A stretch of 64,000 nt of DNA from Dryocola sp032000125 (GTDB lineage: Bacteria; Pseudomonadota; Gammaproteobacteria; Enterobacterales; Enterobacteriaceae), in NCBI GenBank assembly GCA_032000125.1, contig DAMALH010000004.1, positions 1 to 64,000 of the forward strand, given 5' to 3'. Below are positions 7,817-16,918 of the stretch, one piece after another (position 1 is the first letter of the stretch; the number at the start of each line of letters is the position of its first letter). The notes beneath the pieces are model-generated. The model saw only the letters and a program-made list of their open reading frames with translations. It searched no databases and had not been told where the DNA came from. Made by a program: the position numbers and the translations under genes.

Positions 7817-9277
7817 TCAACGGAAAGGCGGCTCGTTAAAGGTACGCAGCTTGCGTGAATGCAGGCGTTCGCCTTCGGCACGTAATAAATCAATGGCGCA
7901 AATGCCAATCTGCAGATGCTCGGAAATCGCCCCTTCGTAAAAGCGGTTGGCCTGGCCTGGCAGCTTGATTTCGCCATGAAGCGGCTTATCCGACACGCAC
8001 AACAGCGTGCCGTAAGGCACCCGGAAACGATAACCCTGAGCGGCAATGGTCGCGCTTTCCATGTCGATGGCTACCGCGCGGCTCAGGTTAAAACGCAGCG
8101 CCGAAGCGGAATAGCGTAGCTCCCAGTTTCTGTCGTCCGTAGTAACGACGGTTCCGGTGCGCAGACGCTGCTTGACCTCTTCCCCCGGCATACCGCTGAC
8201 CAGCTTGGTGGCGTCGTAAAGGGCACGCTGCACTTCTGCGATGCTTGGAATTGGAATATCCGGCGGCAGCACGGCGTCCAGAACGTGGTCGTCGCGCAGA
8301 TAGGCGTGCGCCAGAACATAATCGCCAATGGCCTGGCTTTCTCGCAGCCCGCCGCAGTGCCCAATCATCAGCCAGGCATCCGGACGCAGCACCGCAAGGT
8401 GGTCGCAGATGGTTTTGGCATTCGATGGCCCGACGCCGATATTAATCAGGGTTATGCCGCTGCCTTTCGCATCCACTAAATGCCAGGCAGGCATCTGATG
8501 CTTCTTCCATGCCAGATCGGAAATCGCTTCTTCCGGCGCTTCTGTATCGGCCGTAAGCCAGGCGCCGCCGGCGCAGGAAAGCGCCACGTATGGGCTTTCC
8601 GGATCGAGGATTTGCTGACAGCCCCAGCGCACAAATTCATCCACATAGCGGGTGTAGTTGGTGAAAAGAATGAACGACTGGAAATGTTCTACCGGGGTGC
8701 CGGTATAGTGCCGCAGGCGAGCCAGCGAAAAATCTACGCGGCGCGCATCAAAGTGGGAAAGCGGATAAAACTCCGTTGGATGAAACAGCCCGTCTGCCGT
8801 CTCGTCGCCAATTTGTGCCAGTTCGGTGGTTGGAAAGTAGCGGGCTAAATCCGCGCTCATGGATCTGTCCAGCGACAGGCTGGAGCCATCAATCACGTAC
8901 GGATAAGGGATTTCATGCTGCGACGGGCCAACCTCAATCAGGGCGCCGTAATCTTCGTGCAGTAAAGAAAGCTGCTCGATGAGATAAGCGCGAAACAGCG
9001 AAGGGCGGGTGATGGTCGTGGTGTAGCTGCCGGAATGAGTAAAGCGCGCATAGGCTCTTGTTTTATTAGGTTTAGTGCTCGCACCGTCCCAGCTAACCCG
9101 CAATTCTGGATAGACAAATAAGCCTGCCTCTCGTGCCGGAGCGTCGGGCAAAGCGCCGCTTTGCGTATAGGTGCTGATGGCATCGCGCAGCGCGTGCACC
9201 GCATCATCAAAAAGGGATTCGAGTTTATCAAGCGCCTGCTCGGGGGTTAACCCGTGGTTTGTAGCGTCATTGTTCAT
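7817..9277 (-). CDS. amn: AMP nucleosidase
   Basis: Cytoplasmic enzyme that hydrolyses AMP to adenine and ribose 5-phosphate. The 486-residue protein matches E. coli Amn (484 residues) nearly throughout, including the C-terminal nucleoside phosphorylase-like domain with GVGPSNAKTICDHLAVLRPD, GHCGGLRESQAIGDY and AIDMESATIAAQG. The start MNND at 9277 is fixed by AAGGAG six bases upstream and by alignment to E. coli; the in-frame ATG at 9295 lacks a ribosome site. It lies next to tRNA-Asn as part of the conserved backbone. Upstream, the E. coli neighbour yeeN is replaced by an accessory module. Confidence 0.96.
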   Translation of the reverse strand: MNNDATNHGLTPEQALDKLESLFDDAVHALRDAISTYTQSGALPDAPAREAGLFVYPELRVSWDGASTKPNKTRAYARFTHSGSYTTTITRPSLFRAYLIEQLSLLHEDYGALIEVGPSQHEIPYPYVIDGSSLSLDRSMSADLARYFPTTELAQIGDETADGLFHPTEFYPLSHFDARRVDFSLARLRHYTGTPVEHFQSFILFTNYTRYVDEFVRWGCQQILDPESPYVALSCAGGAWLTADTEAPEEAISDLAWKKHQMPAWHLVDAKGSGITLINIGVGPSNAKTICDHLAVLRPDAWLMIGHCGGLRESQAIGDYVLAHAYLRDDHVLDAVLPPDIPIPSIAEVQRALYDATKLVSGMPGEEVKQRLRTGTVVTTDDRNWELRYSASALRFNLSRAVAIDMESATIAAQGYRFRVPYGTLLCVSDKPLHGEIKLPGQANRFYEGAISEHLQIGICAIDLLRAEGERLHSRKLRTFNEPPFR

Positions 9278-9521
9278 TAGTTCTCCTTCTTCCATGCGTG
9301 CCGGTAGTGACGCGGATAAAGCTAGTATGTCATGTCAACCTGAGAACGGAAGGGAAGATATGTGACATGTTTGTAACAGGCAGCGCCACAGGGCTGGCGC
9401 AGCAAAAAACCTCTCTTTACTGAGCGGGGCGCCCGGCCAGGGCTTCTCCGATCGGATCGCGGCCACAAATTTCATTTTGCTGTCCTGTCATATGATTAAA
9501 GTATGAACTTGATCACTTGTC

Positions 9522-9535
9522 TGGTCATGTGGTCA
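9522..9535. promoter_or_regulatory. Possible GntR-type operator (TGGTCA repeats)
   Basis: Two TGGTCA hexamers separated by two bases lie about 45 bases before the first gene of the PTS module, just after a promoter-like stretch. They may be recognised by the HutC-type regulator encoded at 14135. This is inferred from position only. Confidence 0.35.
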
Positions 9536-9579
9536 ATGCCATTATCACCGGCATTCCCACCGACCACAGGAGGAACAAA

Positions 9580-10551
9580 ATGGGACTGATACGCACCCTT
9601 CATGGCGATATAGACAGCAAGGCGCTGGGCGTAACCTACAGCCACGATCACATCTACTGTATTCCCCCTTACTGGCAACAGCGCCAGGACGACGATTTGC
9701 TGCTTGACGATCTGGCCGCCTCGGAGCGGGAGCTTGCCGATTTTGTCCAGGCGGGAGGGCGTTCATTTTATGACGCTACCGCACCTGATTATGGTCGAAA
9801 GGCGACAGAAGTGGCGGCAATGGCCGAGCGGCAGCAGGTGCAGGTTATCGCCACCGCCGGCTTTAATAAGGGATTTCTCTGGAGCAGCAAGCGTCCCGGC
9901 CATCAGCAAACCTTTGCCGAATGGATTGAGAATACGCCGCTGGATGCCCTGGTGGAGGAAGTGTGCAACGAAGTGCTAATCGGCATTGACGGCAGTTCGC
10001 ACCGCGCCGGCGTTGTGAAGTGCGGTACGGGCTATAACACCATTTCCCGGCTGGAAAGAAAAACCATGGAGGTTATCGTGCGCGCCCAGCAAAAAACCGG
10101 CGCGCCGATGCACACCCATACCGAAATGGGCACCATGGCGCTGGAGCAGGTCGCCATTTTCAAACAGCTTGGCCTGGATTTATCGCGCGTGTGCATTGCC
10201 CATCTGGACCGCAATCCCGATCCCTGGCTGCATCATCAGGTGGCGAAAACCGGCGCCTGGATCCTCTTTGACGGCATGACGCGGATTAAATATCACCCGG
10301 AGAATGTGCGCACCGAAGCCATTCTCTCGCTGTGCCGCAAGGGCTACCAGCATCGCATCGTTATCGGCGGCGACTTTGCCCGCAAATCCATGAGCGCGCA
10401 CTACGGCCTGGGCGGGCTGGGGCTGAAGTTTATCCTTAACGACTGGCGGCCGCGGTTTATCGAAGAAGCGCACGAAGCCGGTATGGACGGCGAAGCGCTG
10501 TTACAGGCGTTTTTTGTCGATAACCCGGCCCGCTATTTCTCCTTTAGCTAA
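9580..10551 (+). CDS. Phosphotriesterase-like metal-dependent hydrolase (lactonase-like)
   Basis: A 323-residue TIM-barrel hydrolase of the phosphotriesterase/Php family. All binuclear metal ligands can be placed: His22 and His24 (HDH), bridging Lys147 (VVKCGT), His180 (THTE), His208 (AHLD) and Asp265 (GGDF). Related enzymes act as lactonases on sugar lactones or phosphorylated lactones. The ATG at 9580 has AGGAGG upstream; the in-frame ATG 21 codons earlier lies in the likely operator. It is the first gene of a six-gene module with an ascorbate-type PTS, so it may open a lactone ring of a phosphorylated substrate, taking the role UlaG has in the ula operon. That role is inference. Confidence 0.86.
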   Translation: MGLIRTLHGDIDSKALGVTYSHDHIYCIPPYWQQRQDDDLLLDDLAASERELADFVQAGGRSFYDATAPDYGRKATEVAAMAERQQVQVIATAGFNKGFLWSSKRPGHQQTFAEWIENTPLDALVEEVCNEVLIGIDGSSHRAGVVKCGTGYNTISRLERKTMEVIVRAQQKTGAPMHTHTEMGTMALEQVAIFKQLGLDLSRVCIAHLDRNPDPWLHHQVAKTGAWILFDGMTRIKYHPENVRTEAILSLCRKGYQHRIVIGGDFARKSMSAHYGLGGLGLKFILNDWRPRFIEEAHEAGMDGEALLQAFFVDNPARYFSFS

Positions 10552-10560
10552 GGATTGCGT

Positions 10561-11298
10561 ATGCGACTCGATACCCTTAACGAAAGCCAGGCAAAGGCGG
10601 CGCTGGCCCGCGCGCGCATCGCGCTGCTGCCGCTCGGCGCCACCGAACCGCACGGCGATCATCTGCCGCTTGCCACCGATAACCTGCTGGCCGAGCGTTT
10701 CTGCGCCCGGCTGGATGCCGCGCTTGGCGACGATGCTCTGACGTTGCCGCTGGTTCCCTACGGCCAGGTCTGGTCGCTGAGCGGCCATGCGGGAGCGATT
10801 GATATCGGTAACGATCTGCTGGTGGAGTTGCTGGTAGCGCTGGCGCGCAATATGCAAGGCTACGGCATTAACAGCATGGCGATAATCAACGCGCATTACG
10901 GTAATTTCGACGCCATCAAAGCCGCCGCGCGCCGCCTGAAAGAGGAGAATATCCATTTACTGAGCTATAGCTGGGCGGGCATGGCGCAGACCGTTGCCCG
11001 GCTGCAAACCTCCAGAACGGCCCGATCCGGCTATATGCATGCTGAAGAGATAGAAACCTCGCTGATGCTGGAGCTGGCCGGTGAATATGTCGATATGCAG
11101 CGTGCGCGAGCTCATTACCCGCTCTTTCCGAAAAACTTCAGCGCGCGTCCGATGCGCTGGACAGAATTTTCGGATTACGCGGTGCTAGGCGATCCCACCG
11201 CCGCAAGCGTTGAAAAAGGGCGGGAACTGGTTGATGCCGCCTTTGACGCCACTCTGGCGTCGTTGCAGGAACATCTAAAGGAAACCACCCATGATTGA
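10561..11298 (+). CDS. Creatininase-family amidohydrolase
   Basis: A 245-residue protein of the creatininase/FAPy-deformylase family, whose members hydrolyse cyclic amides or formamides with two metal ions. The metal-binding stretch GATEPHGDHLPLATDN (Glu29, His31, Asp40) is present, with later NAHYGN and HAEEIETS blocks. The ATG at 10561 follows AAGGA; a TTG at 10555 is possible. It starts nine bases after the phosphotriesterase-like gene and overlaps the PTS IIA gene by eight bases, so it is clearly in the operon. It suggests a substrate with a cyclic amide or related bond. Confidence 0.85.
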   Translation: MRLDTLNESQAKAALARARIALLPLGATEPHGDHLPLATDNLLAERFCARLDAALGDDALTLPLVPYGQVWSLSGHAGAIDIGNDLLVELLVALARNMQGYGINSMAIINAHYGNFDAIKAAARRLKEENIHLLSYSWAGMAQTVARLQTSRTARSGYMHAEEIETSLMLELAGEYVDMQRARAHYPLFPKNFSARPMRWTEFSDYAVLGDPTAASVEKGRELVDAAFDATLASLQEHLKETTHD

Positions 11299-11722
11299 TC
11301 GCAACGGCATCATTACCCATTGCGCCGCCGCTACCCCGGAGCAGGCCATTATCGCAGCGGGAGAGGCGCTGCGAGAAACCGGCGCCTGCAACGGCGGCTA
11401 CGTGCAGGCGATGGTGGACAACTTTCGCCAGTTCGGCCCTTATTTTGTTATCGCGCCGGGGCTCGCAATGCCGCATGCCCGCCCGGAACAGGGAGCGATA
11501 AAGGCGCAAATCAGCCTGGTGCGCCTGACAACGCCGCTGGCGTTCGACCACGACGAGAACGATCCGGTATCGGTTCTGATCGGGCTCTCGGCAACCAGCA
11601 GCAACAGCCATATTGCGCTGATACAGCAGATCGTCACCGTGCTTGCCGACACGCAAAAACGCGATCTCCTGCTGACCAGCCGCGACCGTGAGACTTTATT
11701 TCAGCTATTTCAGTCACCCTGA
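11291..11722 (+). CDS. PTS EIIA component, ascorbate/mannitol type
   Basis: A 143-residue PTS_EIIA type-2 domain with the phosphorylatable His62 in GLAMPHARPEQ, as in UlaC. It passes phosphate from HPr to the EIIB protein encoded next. It is in the same operon as the IIB and IIC genes, so the three form a complete transporter. Confidence 0.88.
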   Translation: MIDRNGIITHCAAATPEQAIIAAGEALRETGACNGGYVQAMVDNFRQFGPYFVIAPGLAMPHARPEQGAIKAQISLVRLTTPLAFDHDENDPVSVLIGLSATSSNSHIALIQQIVTVLADTQKRDLLLTSRDRETLFQLFQSP

Positions 11723-11772
11723 TGTTAAGGCGCTATTGCCGGATCGTTTGCCAATAATGAGGAAAGCAGCGT

Positions 11773-12054
11773 ATGAAAATCTTAACCGTCTGTGGCTTGG
11801 GGATGGGCTCAAGTCTGATTTTGAAAATGAACGTGGAAACGGTATTGCGCAAGCTGGGATACAGCGCCTCCGTCGAGCATATGGACGTTTCTTCCGCCGC
11901 CTCGGCCAGCGCCGATTTGGTTATCACCCACACGGAGTTCGTCCCGAGCCTCAGCCATCTGCCCTGTCCGGTGGTGGTGGTTAATAACTACATTGACCAG
12001 CAGGAAATTGAACGTGCGCTGCTTGGCTCCGGGCTGTTCGAAGGGGAAGCGTAA
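11773..12054 (+). CDS. PTS EIIB component, ascorbate type
   Basis: A 93-residue protein with the phosphorylated Cys7 in the CGLGMGSSL loop, characteristic of UlaB/SgaB-like EIIB proteins. Its stop overlaps the start of the IIC gene (TAATG), indicating coupled translation. Confidence 0.9.
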   Translation: MKILTVCGLGMGSSLILKMNVETVLRKLGYSASVEHMDVSSAASASADLVITHTEFVPSLSHLPCPVVVVNNYIDQQEIERALLGSGLFEGEA

Positions 12055-13364
12055 TGGGCGTCTTTATTGATGTGCTGCACTGGATAACGATCAATATCTT
12101 TGGCGAGGCCTCCATATTAATCGGTCTTATCGTGCTGCTGGGGCTGGTGTTGCAGAACAAGCCTGTTGCGGAGATCGTTTCCGGCACCTTAAAGGGCATT
12201 CTCGGGTTTCTGATTATCGGCGCCGGGGCCAGTATCATCGTCTCAGCGCTGCTGATATTCCAGCCCATCTGGACCGAAGTGTTTGGGCTGCAGCAGGTTA
12301 GCCTGGCCAACATCATGGGGCAGGCCCGCTTTAGCGAGCGGTTTGGCAGCAGCGTGACTATCGCCATTGCCGCAGGCTTCGCTATTAATCTGCTGCTGGC
12401 ACGGCTGACGCGCTTTAAATATATCTACCTGACCGGCCACATGATGTTCTGGACCGCGATGATCTTCGCCGGCGTGATTGTCAATAACCAGCCGGACGTT
12501 TCGCCGGTTACGCTTACGCTCGCGCTGTCGCTGATCCTTGGCGTCTACTGGACGTTTCAGCCCGCGCTGGTGCAGCCCTGGGTACGGCGCATCACCGGCA
12601 ACGACAACGTCGCGCTCGGCCACTCCTCCGCTTCGGTGGCGCTGCTGGGAGCGCTTGCGGGTAACCTGTTTGCCCGCCATAAAATCAGCGCCGAGGATAT
12701 CAAGGTGCCAAAAAACCTTGGCTTCCTGCGCGATTCGAATGTCGTGACCGCCCTGACCATGACGCTGCTGTTTTTTATCGGCACGATACTGCTGCAGATC
12801 AAAGCCTCGCCAAAGGCGCAGGAGATCCTGGCGAGCTCCGGCGATTTGAGCTTTTATATTTTCGCGCTCAAGCAGTCGTTACTGTTTACCGGCGGTATTG
12901 CGGTGGTGCTGCTGGGGGTGCGCATGTTTATCGGCGAAATGGTGCCCGCGTTTAACGGGATTGGCACCCGCCTGGTGCCGGGCGCAAAACCGGCGCTGGA
13001 CTGCCCGATTATTTTTAACTTTGCGCCCAATGCCGTGGTGCTGGGGTTCGTCGGCGCCTTTGCCGGTTCACTGCTGTGGCTGGTGGTTATCGGTACGACC
13101 ACGGGCTATGTCTTTATTCCCAGCATGATCGTAATTTTCTTCCATGCCGGTACGGCAGGGGTCTTTGGCAATGTCACCGGCGGCTATAAAGGCGCGCTGC
13201 TGGCGGGATTCATTACCTCTTCACTGGTGGCCTGGGGGCAATATTTCTGCGTAAGTTTCCTGATAAATAACACCATCCCGGATACCGCACTGTGGGCGGG
13301 CGACAGCGATATGTTCGTCCTGGCGCCGCTGATTGCCGCTATCGGTAAATTCCTCACCTTTTAA
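12054..13364 (+). CDS. PTS EIIC component, UlaA/SgaT family
   Basis: A 436-residue inner-membrane permease with about eleven hydrophobic segments and UlaA-family blocks such as LGLVLQNKP near the N-terminus, GHSSASVA and NAVVLGFVGAF. It transports and phosphorylates its substrate together with the IIA and IIB proteins just upstream. UlaA carries L-ascorbate in E. coli, but the other ula enzymes (UlaD, UlaE, UlaF) are missing here, so a different substrate is likely. Confidence 0.9.
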   Translation: MGVFIDVLHWITINIFGEASILIGLIVLLGLVLQNKPVAEIVSGTLKGILGFLIIGAGASIIVSALLIFQPIWTEVFGLQQVSLANIMGQARFSERFGSSVTIAIAAGFAINLLLARLTRFKYIYLTGHMMFWTAMIFAGVIVNNQPDVSPVTLTLALSLILGVYWTFQPALVQPWVRRITGNDNVALGHSSASVALLGALAGNLFARHKISAEDIKVPKNLGFLRDSNVVTALTMTLLFFIGTILLQIKASPKAQEILASSGDLSFYIFALKQSLLFTGGIAVVLLGVRMFIGEMVPAFNGIGTRLVPGAKPALDCPIIFNFAPNAVVLGFVGAFAGSLLWLVVIGTTTGYVFIPSMIVIFFHAGTAGVFGNVTGGYKGALLAGFITSSLVAWGQYFCVSFLINNTIPDTALWAGDSDMFVLAPLIAAIGKFLTF

Positions 13365-13380
13365 GCCGTAAGGGGGCGTA

Positions 13381-14124
13381 ATGAGCAAGGCAACCGAATA
13401 CTTTTTGCAGGCCATCCGTACCCGGCTGGAGAGGCTGGAAAGCGACGGGACATCGCTTGAGGCGGCTGCTGCGCTAATGGCTGACGCCGCCCTGGACGGC
13501 AGGAAGCTGTTTGTTTTTGGCGCAAGCCACGCGGGGATCCTGACCGAAGAAATGTGCTATCGCGCCGGTGGACTGGCCATCGTTAACCCGCTGTTTTGCG
13601 CAGCGCTAATGCTAAACGTCAGGCCGCTGCCGCTAACCAGCGCGCTGGAAAACGTTGAGGGGCTTGGTCGTGAACTGGTGCAGGCGTCGCCGATAGGCGA
13701 GGGTGACGTGGTGCTGGTGCACTCGGTGTCCGGGCGCAACGCAATGCCGCTCGACGTGGCCCTTAGCGCCAGGGCGCGCGGCGCGCGGGTAATAGCAATT
13801 ACCAGCCTGGATACCGCCGGACGGGTTAGCCCGCGTCATTCTTCAGGCAAGCTATTATGCGAGGTGGCGGATATCGTTATCGATAACCTGTGCGACTACG
13901 GCGATGCGGCCATCAGCCTGCCCTCCCTTGAGCAGAAAGTTGCGCCGCTTTCGACAATCATGGCTGCGACAATCGGCAATCTTCTGGTGATTCGCATCAG
14001 TGAAATCATGCTTTCACGGCGGCAAAAGCCGCCGGTTTTAGCCAGCGCCAACATTGACGGCAACCAGAAGATCAATCAGGATATCTTTCAACGACACCAT
14101 AGCCAGATTCACTATCTTTTATAA
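13381..14124 (+). CDS. SIS-domain protein (sugar-phosphate isomerase-like)
   Basis: A 247-residue protein with one SIS domain, seen in FGASHAGILTEE near residue 45 and VHSVSGRNAMPLD near 120. It resembles uncharacterised sugar isomerase-domain proteins that often sit beside PTS and creatininase-like genes. It begins 16 bases after the IIC gene with GGGGCG upstream. It may act on the phosphorylated product of the PTS. No substrate can be assigned. Confidence 0.8.
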   Translation: MSKATEYFLQAIRTRLERLESDGTSLEAAAALMADAALDGRKLFVFGASHAGILTEEMCYRAGGLAIVNPLFCAALMLNVRPLPLTSALENVEGLGRELVQASPIGEGDVVLVHSVSGRNAMPLDVALSARARGARVIAITSLDTAGRVSPRHSSGKLLCEVADIVIDNLCDYGDAAISLPSLEQKVAPLSTIMAATIGNLLVIRISEIMLSRRQKPPVLASANIDGNQKINQDIFQRHHSQIHYLL

Positions 14125-14134
14125 AGGCAACAGC

Positions 14135-14881
14135 ATGGAGCCTCTGGGCTTACCGCTTTATCTGCGGATAAAAAACGTTATTCTGGAACGTATTATTGCT
14201 TTTTCTTATGTAGAAAAACTCCCCGGCGAACTGATCCTGGCCGGGGAATTCAACGTAGCGCGCGGCACGGTCAAGCAGGCCATCGATGCGCTGGTGCAAA
14301 CCGGCATCCTGTTTCGCGAACAGGGCCGGGGAACCTTCATCAATCGCGACATCCTGCAACATTACTACAGCGATTTACCCGATTTGCTGCTGCGCTTTAC
14401 CGGCTCAGCACCGATAAGCCTCGAGGTTGAATCGCTGATGCCCACCATGGCCGACGGCGATATCAGCGAGAAAATGAATTTAGCTATCGGCAGCCAGCTG
14501 CTGCGGCTGGAACGTTTCTTAAAAAGCGACAGCCAGGTGCTGGGGCACGGCGTCACCTGGCTTGACGGCAGCGTTTATAGCGGCCTGAGCCATATTGTGG
14601 AAGGACGCTCTTTATATACCCAACTATGCGAAAGCCACGGTTTTTCGCCGGTCAGAGCGCGCGATAGTTTTGCGCCCGCATTGTGCAATGTGAGGCTTGC
14701 GCGCATCCTGTCGCTGCCGGAAGGCAGCCCGCTGCTGCGGGTCGAGCGCGTCGCTACCAGCGCCGAGGGCGCGGTGCTGGAATACAGCCAGTTTTACGTT
14801 GCCAGCGCGTCGCTTACGCTGGAACTTGATGCCAGTCAGATAGTAAGCGACGGTCGCTGGCGGTGCACGGTCGCGACCTGA
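14135..14881 (+). CDS. GntR family regulator, HutC/UTRA subfamily
   Basis: A 248-residue regulator with an N-terminal winged helix (VARGTVKQAIDALVQTG, then REQGRGTFI) and a C-terminal UTRA effector domain (LRLERF and LRVERVATSAEG blocks). The ATG at 14135 is preferred because AAAGG lies just upstream, while the longer frame overlaps the preceding gene. It is the last gene of the module and probably represses it in the absence of a phosphorylated ligand. Confidence 0.86.
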   Translation: MEPLGLPLYLRIKNVILERIIAFSYVEKLPGELILAGEFNVARGTVKQAIDALVQTGILFREQGRGTFINRDILQHYYSDLPDLLLRFTGSAPISLEVESLMPTMADGDISEKMNLAIGSQLLRLERFLKSDSQVLGHGVTWLDGSVYSGLSHIVEGRSLYTQLCESHGFSPVRARDSFAPALCNVRLARILSLPEGSPLLRVERVATSAEGAVLEYSQFYVASASLTLELDASQIVSDGRWRCTVAT

Positions 14882-14983
14882 TAGCCCATTAAAAAAGCGT
14901 TAATGCCATCCTCCGGTTTTCCACGTTCCGCAAGAATAATGCTCAACGGTTTTCTCTTGCGCCGAAATAAGGTACAAGGCTGC

Positions 14984-15811
14984 ATGAAAATTCCAAACAG
15001 AATCCAACCGCTGGTAGATGACGGCCTGGTTGATAGCGTGGTCCGCCGCCTGAAAAGCGGTAAAGAGGCGGATGTTTATACCGTGCTATGCGGCGATGAG
15101 ATCCGCTGTGCCAAAGTTTACAAAGAAGCCACACAGCGTAGTTTCAGGCAGGCCGTGCAGTATCAGGAAGGGCGAAAAGTCCGTAACAGTCGCCACGCGC
15201 GCGCAATGCAAAAAGGCTCTAAGTTCGGTCGCAAACAGCAGGAAAAGCTCTGGCAGTCGGCGGAGGTCGACGCGCTTTTCTTACTGGCGAACGCTGGCGT
15301 TCGCGTGCCGCAGCCGCATATTTTTCTGGACGGCGTGCTGCTGATGGAACTGATCCTCGACGCCGACGGCATGGTTGCGCCGCGTCTGGATGAAGTGGAG
15401 CTGACTGAAGCGCAGGCCCTGGCCGATTTCGACACTATGATCCGCAATATCGTGCGGATGCTGTGCGCCGGCATCGTGCACGGGGATTTATCAGAATTTA
15501 ACGTGCTGATGGATGCCGACGGACCGGTGATTATCGATCTGCCTCAGGCCGTTGATGCAGCGGCAAATAACCATGCCGAATCGATGTTCGAGCGCGATGT
15601 GAACAATATGACTGACTACTACGGTCGTTTTGCGCCCCGGTTGCTAAAAACGCGGTATGCGAAAGAAATCTGGGCGCTGTACCAGGAAGGCAAATTAACC
15701 GCGGAAACCGTTCTGAGCGGGCAGTTTACTGAGGACACGCATAAAGCCGATGTCGACTCACTGCTTGATGAAATTATCGCTGCTGAATACGAACATTATG
15801 AGCGCAAGTAG
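14984..15811 (+). CDS. RIO1-like atypical protein kinase (PA4780 type)
   Basis: A 275-residue RIO-fold serine kinase. It has the nucleotide-binding GKEADVY stretch near residue 26, the catalytic HGDLSEFNVL loop (His166, Asp168) and the metal-binding IIDLPQAVD strand. Proteins of this type occur in various proteobacteria and their targets are unknown. The ATG at 14984 follows an AAGG site; the longer frame adds 27 residues that do not fit the family. It sits alone between the PTS module and the island junction. Confidence 0.85.
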   Translation: MKIPNRIQPLVDDGLVDSVVRRLKSGKEADVYTVLCGDEIRCAKVYKEATQRSFRQAVQYQEGRKVRNSRHARAMQKGSKFGRKQQEKLWQSAEVDALFLLANAGVRVPQPHIFLDGVLLMELILDADGMVAPRLDEVELTEAQALADFDTMIRNIVRMLCAGIVHGDLSEFNVLMDADGPVIIDLPQAVDAAANNHAESMFERDVNNMTDYYGRFAPRLLKTRYAKEIWALYQEGKLTAETVLSGQFTEDTHKADVDSLLDEIIAAEYEHYERK

Positions 15812-15990
15812 GGCACCAGCCGACTCAGAATAATTACCGGTGAGCTCCGCGGCCGGGCTTCAGCGGAAGGCGGGATAAAGCCCCAGCGCAATTGCTGATA
15901 CGCTATTTAAGATACCCGTGACGGGAGCCGTCAGGCTTGCTCAAAAGGCAGAGCCTATGGGAAGTGGCCTGGTCCCGTTGCGAGGGGAAA

Positions 15991-16090
15991 TTCAAAATGC
16001 CCCGGAAGGTTTCAAGCTAACTTATTGAATCAACCCCAGATAAGAATTCGCAACAAGGCATGAAAACAGGAGTATGGTTTCTCTGACTGG
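15991..16090. repeat. Imperfect direct repeat of the sequence before tRNA-Asn at 25830
   Basis: About 100 bases here match 25744-25845 imperfectly. The best block is GCAACAAGGCATGAAAACAG versus GCAACAGGGCATGAAAACAG, then a degenerate tRNA 3' end (CTCTGACTGG). It marks the left edge of the island at about 16081-25829 and suggests a tandem element end. The rest of 15812-16774 (about 960 bases) is AT-rich towards the right and holds no gene I can support. Confidence 0.7.
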
Positions 16091-16774
16091 GATCGCCCAG
16101 GCCAGTAGCTGGATAACAAGAGAGCTAAAAATGAAGTTCTTTTTTGTCAAGCCCACCATAGCGACCACTAAAATTTGCTGGTGCCATAAAGCTGGTTTGA
16201 GCGCTAAGCCTGACTCTACTTTTTATAACATTATGCTTCTGGGTTATACGCAATGGTTCCAGAGGAGACTGAACTCAAAATATACAGTGTCGAAAAATAC
16301 GTGTTTTTTAACTGTGGCAACCTTTAAGTACAAATAAAGTCATTTATAAGAAGTCTGGTCAACCAATAGAATATGATTTTATTCCACTCTTTAAAAATCA
16401 GCCTTAAGTTGTGAGGCGATCTTTACCCCTTTTTTATTAAGGTTAATTACGGTGCTTTTGAGCCCGGAAGGGAATAGTTAGAAATTAACATCCAGCTGAA
16501 CATAAATTAAAACATATTGTTTTGAAAATAGAACAATGTGTTTTTAAATGAGAACAGGATGATTTTTATCGTGGATGAAACGCAACAATTCTCATCATTA
16601 TGCTTTTTTTAATTTAACGCTGATTTTTATTTTTAGTATTTGTTTTTATTTCATATGATTCAATCACTTATGATTATTTTTAATGAAAAGGATATTATTA
16701 ATGATGTGATGATATTGTGATGTATAGCAAAAAACAAAGTTAACAAAATAGACAGATGTAAATCTAATATCCTA

Positions 16775-16795
16775 TTGTATCACCATTGTATACAA
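16775..16795. promoter_or_regulatory. Probable FadR-type GntR operator
   Basis: The perfect palindrome TTGTATACAA (16786-16795) fits the known FadR-subfamily pattern, and a half copy TTGTAT lies 11 bases upstream. It is about 125 bases before the transporter gene. The GntR/FCD regulator at 18304 is the likely ligand. Confidence 0.55.
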
Positions 16796-16834
16796 CGCCA
16801 GGTTTTCATGGTTGCGTATTAATTGAGGGGAGTT

Positions 16835-16912
16835 ATGACACATTACGTACAACCGCAAGGATTAAATGTGTTACTTACAAAAACGTTACCGATGCCTACA
16901 ACTCAAAGGTGA
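16835..16912 (+). CDS. Possible 25-residue leader peptide
   Basis: A short open frame with a good ribosome site (GAGGGGAG) encodes 25 residues and ends with a TGA that overlaps the AAGGTG ribosome site of the transporter at 16919. That layout fits translational coupling or an attenuating leader. There is no homologue I recognise, and no direct evidence of translation. Confidence 0.4.
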   Translation: MTHYVQPQGLNVLLTKTLPMPTTQR

Positions 16913-16918
16913 ACTTCG

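Noticed and set aside
9580..13364. Calling the PTS module an ula (ascorbate) operon
   Set aside because: Only the transporter components fit. UlaG-, UlaD-, UlaE- and UlaF-like genes are absent and two unrelated hydrolases are present.
16074..16337. Open frame of 87 codons at the island edge
   Set aside because: It starts inside the tRNA remnant, has no clear ribosome site and no recognisable composition. It overlaps the attachment region and looks like chance.
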